The notes under the pieces were generated by a model. It was not told the DNA's origin. It searched no databases and saw nothing but the letters and a program-made list of their open reading frames with translations. This document shows, piece after piece, positions 34,806 through 38,421 of a DNA stretch of 38,421 nucleotides. The DNA is taken from the NCBI GenBank assembly GCA_002724245.1, contig PBOG01000013.1:1-38421 (forward strand), in the 5' to 3' direction. A program made the position numbers and the translations under genes. How positions within the stretch are numbered: position 1 is the first letter of the stretch; each line of letters begins with the position of its first letter. The DNA is from Planctomycetaceae bacterium. GTDB lineage: Bacteria > Planctomycetota > Planctomycetia > Pirellulales > Pirellulaceae.

Positions 34806-36326
34806 ATGCCATCAGATCGATTACCACCAGTTGGCAAGGCGTATCTCGTCGGCGCGGGTCCCGGTGACCCTGGTATGCTGACCTTGCGTGGCGTGGAATG
34901 TTTGCGGCGGGCAGATGTGGTGCTCTACGACTATCTGGTCAACCAGGAGATCCTGCGGCATGCCAGCGATCATGCCGAGCAGATTTGTCTGGGCCAACAT
35001 GGGAAAACACGGATCTGGAGGCAGGCGGAAATCAACGAAGAGCTCGTGAAACGCGGGCTTGCGGGCCAGCAGGTTGTTCGCCTTAAAGGGGGCGATCCTA
35101 CCATTTTCGCTAGGGGCAGTGAGGAACTTGGTGCGCTCCAGGCGGCTGGCGTTCCCTGCGAGCTGGTACCTGGCGTGACGGCGGCGACAGCCGTCGCGAG
35201 CTGTGCGGGAATTTCGTTGACCGACCGCGATCAGGCTTCGGCCGTGGCGCTCATTACGGGTCAAGAAAGTTATGGCAAGCAGAAGCCAGCCATGAATTAC
35301 CACGGGTTGGCGAGTTTTCCCGGAACGCTCGTGTTTTATATGGGAGTGACCACGGCCCCGACCTGGACGCGTCAATTGTTGCTGGCTGGCAAGGCGCCCG
35401 ATACGTCCGCGGCGATCGTACGCCGTTGTAGTTTGCCTGATCAACAGACGATTTACTGTCGCCTTGACGAGGTTGCCGACCGAGTGGCAGAGGAGGGTAT
35501 TCGGCCACCCGCCATGATCATTGTGGGTGAAGTAACCCGTTCCATGGGGAGCCCTTCCTGGTTTGAGCGGCGGCCACTGTTTGGTGTTCGTATTCTGATT
35601 ACACGGCCGCTCGGCCAGGTCGAACAACTTCGGCAGCCATTGCTGGAACTGGGTGCAGACGTACTGGCCCATCCGATGATTCAAATTGACCCACCCGAGA
35701 GCTGGGCGCCCGTCGATCGGGCTTGCTCAGATTTCAGCCAGTATGACTGGTTGGTTTTTTCCAGTGCCAATGGGGTTCGATTTCTGCTGGAGCGATTGCG
35801 GGCCATTGGCAAGGATGCGCGTGCCCTGGGGAGCTTGCGCATTGCTGCGATTGGCCCGGGCACGTCTCGAGAATTGAGCCGATTCCAGCTCGATGCTGAC
35901 CTGCAACCGAGCGAATTCCGAGCAGAATCCCTGGCTGCCGAGTTGGTGGAGGGAGCGGCGGACCGGCGTTTTTTGCTGGCGCGCGCCAGTCGGGGTCGGG
36001 AGGTTTTAGCCGAACAATTGCGCGCAGCGGGAGGTATCGTGGATCAGGTGGTGGTCTATCGGAGCTCGGATGCGCACCAGTTACAGCCGGATATCCAACA
36101 GCAGTTTGTTCACGGACAAATCGACTGGGTGACGGTCACCAGTTCTGCCATCGCTCGAGCGCTGGTGCATCTAGCTGGTCCACAGCTGCACCAATGCAAG
36201 CTGGCAAGTATCAGTCCATTGACGTCAAGCACGTTGCGGGACTACGGTTTCGAACCGGCTGCGGAAGCCACGGAATACACGATGCCGGGTGTGGTAGAGG
36301 CTATTCGAAAGGCAGTCATTGCCTGA
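34806..36326 (+). CDS. CobA-HemD fusion: uroporphyrinogen-III C-methyltransferase and uroporphyrinogen-III synthase
   Basis: 506 residues, two enzymes in one chain. Residues about 1-250 are SUMT (CobA): VGAGPGDPGMLTLRGVECL, ADVVLYDYLVN, VVRLKGGDPTIFARGSEE and GVTAATAVASCAGISLTDR, the SAM- and substrate-binding motifs. It methylates uroporphyrinogen III twice to precorrin-2, the branch to siroheme and cobalamin. Residues about 262-506 are HemD: GVRILITRPLGQVEQL, DWLVFSSANGVRFLLERL, IGPGTSREL and DWVTVTSSAIARAL. It cyclises hydroxymethylbilane to uroporphyrinogen III. The fusion is known from several bacterial groups and couples making and methylating the intermediate. No other tetrapyrrole gene is adjacent. 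No clear Shine-Dalgarno. Confidence 0.93.
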   Translation: MPSDRLPPVGKAYLVGAGPGDPGMLTLRGVECLRRADVVLYDYLVNQEILRHASDHAEQICLGQHGKTRIWRQAEINEELVKRGLAGQQVVRLKGGDPTIFARGSEELGALQAAGVPCELVPGVTAATAVASCAGISLTDRDQASAVALITGQESYGKQKPAMNYHGLASFPGTLVFYMGVTTAPTWTRQLLLAGKAPDTSAAIVRRCSLPDQQTIYCRLDEVADRVAEEGIRPPAMIIVGEVTRSMGSPSWFERRPLFGVRILITRPLGQVEQLRQPLLELGADVLAHPMIQIDPPESWAPVDRACSDFSQYDWLVFSSANGVRFLLERLRAIGKDARALGSLRIAAIGPGTSRELSRFQLDADLQPSEFRAESLAAELVEGAADRRFLLARASRGREVLAEQLRAAGGIVDQVVVYRSSDAHQLQPDIQQQFVHGQIDWVTVTSSAIARALVHLAGPQLHQCKLASISPLTSSTLRDYGFEPAAEATEYTMPGVVEAIRKAVIA

Positions 36327-36398
36327 CAGTGCCAGGTTCCCCAGCAGCCCACCACGACGGTCGACCGCTCTGATCAGGAGTCTTCTCGATGAAGCAGG

Positions 36399-36420
36399 AA
36401 CCCCTCCTACGAGGGGTTTT
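36399..36420 (+). terminator. Rho-independent-type terminator after cobA-hemD
   Basis: AACCCCTC (36399-36406) pairs with GAGGGGTT (36411-36418) around a CTAC loop, with a short T run in and after the stem (GGTTTTGTTGG). It is 73 nt after the stop codon at 36326 and is the best intrinsic-terminator match in the window. Confidence 0.65.
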
Positions 36421-36481
36421 GTTGGTCGTCGTGGGCACCTCCAGCCATGCTGTCCTAAGTTGCCCCGATTTCCTACTTTGA

Positions 36482-36510
36482 TTGACATGGGTTTTGGCGC
36501 CGTCTAGACT
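36482..36510 (+). promoter_or_regulatory. Sigma-70-type promoter with a long leader
   Basis: A perfect TTGACA (36482-36487), a 17-bp spacer and TAGACT (36505-36510; 4 of 6) form a good promoter just after the terminator. Transcription would start near 36517, leaving a leader of about 340 nt before ATG 36858. The 531-bp gap (36327-36857) otherwise holds no convincing gene; several short frames cross it but none looks like a protein. Confidence 0.5.
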
Positions 36511-36857
36511 CGCACATAGGGAACGGTCCAACCCAGCTATGGGCGGAACCCGGCTTTACGATTTACCTGGTATGACCTGCCCGGTAGTCAGGACCGGAAC
36601 CGTGGCAACAAAGGTCGCCAATTACGTACAGACGGTCGATGAGAATGCTATACGGATAGCCGGGCGCTGTGTAGCTGAGTGTTGTGCAGGGATGCTGGGC
36701 GCGTGCAAGTGGTCGCTTTCCCACGTGGGGCCGAGGCGGCCACCCTGGAAGAACTGGCAGCGAATAAAGTCGAGTCGTTGAGTTACGGTCGCCCAACCGG
36801 TCGGCCCTTGTTATTCGGATTGAACGAACAGAGCTTCGTGCTCACGGGAGATTTGTC

Positions 36858-38345
36858 ATGGCGTCGCGTGAAAACATGGGCCTGCAGATTTGGTTGATGG
36901 TCACGGTGATGTTTGCTGTGTTGATGGCCGTGGTAGCTTCGGTGTTCTATTACAAGAGTTCCAGCGACCAGCAACGACTCGCAGCGGCTAACACCAGGGC
37001 AACGGCGGGTGAAGCAACGATCAATAATTTGAATTATGAAATCCAGGCATTGAAGAAGATGATTGCAGGGCCCCCAGAGGGCTTGGATGAAATCCCGCTC
37101 TCGCCCGGCAGCGAAACCAAGAAACTGGTCGATGCGTTCAAGGTCGATATGGCCACCTATGCGTCGAATCTTGATGCGGGTGACCGTACGTATTCGAAGA
37201 TCGGGACACACCTGATCGCCGAACTGCAGAACCGTAATGAGCAGTACAAACAGAGTACGGAAGAGCAGAACAAGAATTTGGCAGCTCGGCAGGCCAACGA
37301 AGAAGCCACCAAAAGTCAACTTGCAGAAGCGGTCCAGCAACAGCAGATGGTGAGTGATGAGCTGTTAAAGCAGAAGACTGAGTTTGAAGAGTACAAGCGA
37401 AATCAAGCGGCCGCAGAGCAAGCATTACAGGCCCGTGTCCAGCAGGCGGAAGCGGACAAAACGACCGCCGAATCGCAAGTAGCGGAGCAGAAATCGAGTT
37501 CCGATGCCACCATTAGTAAAATGCGAAATGCCGCGGAGTTGCTACGGAACCGGGTTCGTGATTTGCGTGGCGAAGCCATTTTTCGCATCCCTGACGGTCG
37601 TGTGACCTGGATTAATCAGGGCTCCAAGATGGTTTGGATCAATGTCGGGGTTGCCGATGGTTTGCGGCGGCAGATGACGTTCAGTGTTTATCGATATGAC
37701 GTCAACGGGATCGATGCCACCCGCAAAAAGGGTGACATTGAGGTTACCAAAGTGGTTGATGAGCATCTCGCCGAAGCGCGGATCAGTGAAGACTTGACAG
37801 AAGATCCGATTGTGCCAGGCGACGTTATTTTCTCACCCGTCTGGCGGCCAGGTCGGCGGATGGGATTTGCCTTGGCAGGCATTATGGATGTCGATGGCAA
37901 TGATCGTCGAGACGAAGGCGAGCGCGACCTGGTGCATAAGTTAATCACGATGAACGGCGGCGTGATTCTCGCAGAAGTTGATGACAAGGGCGCCATTAAC
38001 GGTACCATGACCCCAGCGACCACCTATCTGGTGAAAGGTTCTGTGCCCACGGAACAGAATGAATTCGCTGGATATAACGAACTGTTCAACCAGGCGAACG
38101 AAATTGGCATTCAGGCCATCAACCTCGACGAGTTTCTCAGCCTGATGGGCTATCAGGGTGAAATGCGGACCGTGCGTCTTGATAAAGCGGCCCGTGGTGA
38201 GGATTTCCAGCCTAAACTCAAGACCGGTTTGCGACCCCAATCGACGGGCCAGACATCTGGTATTTTCCGTGATCGCAAGCCTTCGGCAGCCGGGTCGGGT
38301 GGATCGAATTTACCCAAACGGCGGCGCAACGGGGCGTTTGACTAA
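36858..38345 (+). CDS. Membrane-anchored coiled-coil protein of unknown function
   Basis: 495 residues; the ATG at 36858 follows GGGAG. One transmembrane helix near the N-terminus (about 9-31, IWLMVTVMFAVLMAVVA) is followed by a long Gln/Glu/Ala-rich coiled coil (about 33-230). A beta-rich domain follows: GEAIFRIPDGRVTWINQGSKMVWINVG and GLRRQMTFSVYRYD, then VVDEHLAEARISEDL and DPIVPGDVIFSPVW. About residues 335-395 a segment with GGVILAEVDDKGAINGTM and TTYLVKGS recalls a BRCT-like fold, only as an impression. The C-terminus is basic and disordered. It resembles planctomycete proteins of unknown role; a structural or scaffold job at the membrane is inference. Confidence 0.75.
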   Translation: MASRENMGLQIWLMVTVMFAVLMAVVASVFYYKSSSDQQRLAAANTRATAGEATINNLNYEIQALKKMIAGPPEGLDEIPLSPGSETKKLVDAFKVDMATYASNLDAGDRTYSKIGTHLIAELQNRNEQYKQSTEEQNKNLAARQANEEATKSQLAEAVQQQQMVSDELLKQKTEFEEYKRNQAAAEQALQARVQQAEADKTTAESQVAEQKSSSDATISKMRNAAELLRNRVRDLRGEAIFRIPDGRVTWINQGSKMVWINVGVADGLRRQMTFSVYRYDVNGIDATRKKGDIEVTKVVDEHLAEARISEDLTEDPIVPGDVIFSPVWRPGRRMGFALAGIMDVDGNDRRDEGERDLVHKLITMNGGVILAEVDDKGAINGTMTPATTYLVKGSVPTEQNEFAGYNELFNQANEIGIQAINLDEFLSLMGYQGEMRTVRLDKAARGEDFQPKLKTGLRPQSTGQTSGIFRDRKPSAAGSGGSNLPKRRRNGAFD

Positions 38346-38348
38346 GTC

Positions 38349-38421
38349 GCTGGATAGCCAAAGTTGCTAGATAGCCACAGGGGTAACCGGATAGACCGGC
38401 TGGGCGCGTGCCGCCAGCCGG
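38349..38421 (+). repeat. Short degenerate direct repeats and a hairpin at the window edge
   Basis: GCTGGATAGCCA (38349-38360) recurs as GCTAGATAGCCA (38366-38377), 11 of 12 identical at a 17-nt period, with a weaker third copy near 38387. Then CCGGCTGG (38396-38403) and CCAGCCGG (38414-38421) form a perfect 8-bp stem with a 10-nt loop. It may be a terminator for the coiled-coil gene; whether a T-tract follows is outside the window. Confidence 0.4.

Overview
The window looks like a chromosomal segment of a planctomycete, most likely Pirellulales-like. This rests on gene content: a DUF1501 protein with a Tat-type leader, two Gfo/Idh/MocA oxidoreductases (one Tat-exported), a leucine-rich-repeat lipoprotein, a D-threonine-aldolase-type PLP enzyme, a beta-propeller lactonase, a HEAT-repeat protein, and several proteins that resemble planctomycete families of unknown function. 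The assignment comes from family recognition, not a database search. No tRNA, rRNA, CRISPR array or insertion sequence was recognised.

Layout. 1-7 kb: the 3' part of a CPBP membrane protease, a Gfo/Idh/MocA oxidoreductase behind a hairpin leader, a DUF4416 protein, a WecA/MraY-type glycosyl-phosphate transferase, an LRR lipoprotein, and a convergent Tat-exported oxidoreductase. 7-12.6 kb: a D-TA-type PLP enzyme, a two-gene minus-strand unit (gluzincin-like lipoprotein, then a PLP decarboxylase), and a long lipoprotein with a LolA-like domain and a TlpA/thioredoxin domain. 12.6-23.7 kb: a minus-strand block reading TPR-like protein, cysteine desulfurase, dnaA, dnaN, dciA, gyrB, DUF1501 protein, PfkB kinase, sugar isomerase/epimerase-like protein. 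24-38.4 kb: lactonase and argG (+), an S1-domain protein (-), then a run of plus-strand genes: conserved unknown, MazG-like, membrane protein, ABC ATPase, HEAT protein, CobA-HemD fusion, and a coiled-coil membrane protein.

The most notable observation is at 10944-12557. The thioredoxin-type active site reads W-[TGA]-G-A-C: the TGA stands exactly where the first cysteine of WCxxC belongs, the frame stays open through the rest of the thioredoxin fold, and a 7-bp stem with a GGUC loop begins 24 nt after the TGA (loop 31 nt after it), inside the usual range for a bacterial SECIS element. I read this as a selenocysteine-containing TlpA-like lipoprotein rather than two broken genes.

The second notable region is a probable replication origin. 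dnaA, dnaN, dciA and gyrB are adjacent, a perfect DnaA box lies in the last codons of dnaA, the dnaA-dnaN gap is AT-rich, and hand counts show C>G to the left and G>C to the right regardless of gene strand. The DnaA is short, lacks a recognisable domain I, and recF is absent from the cluster.
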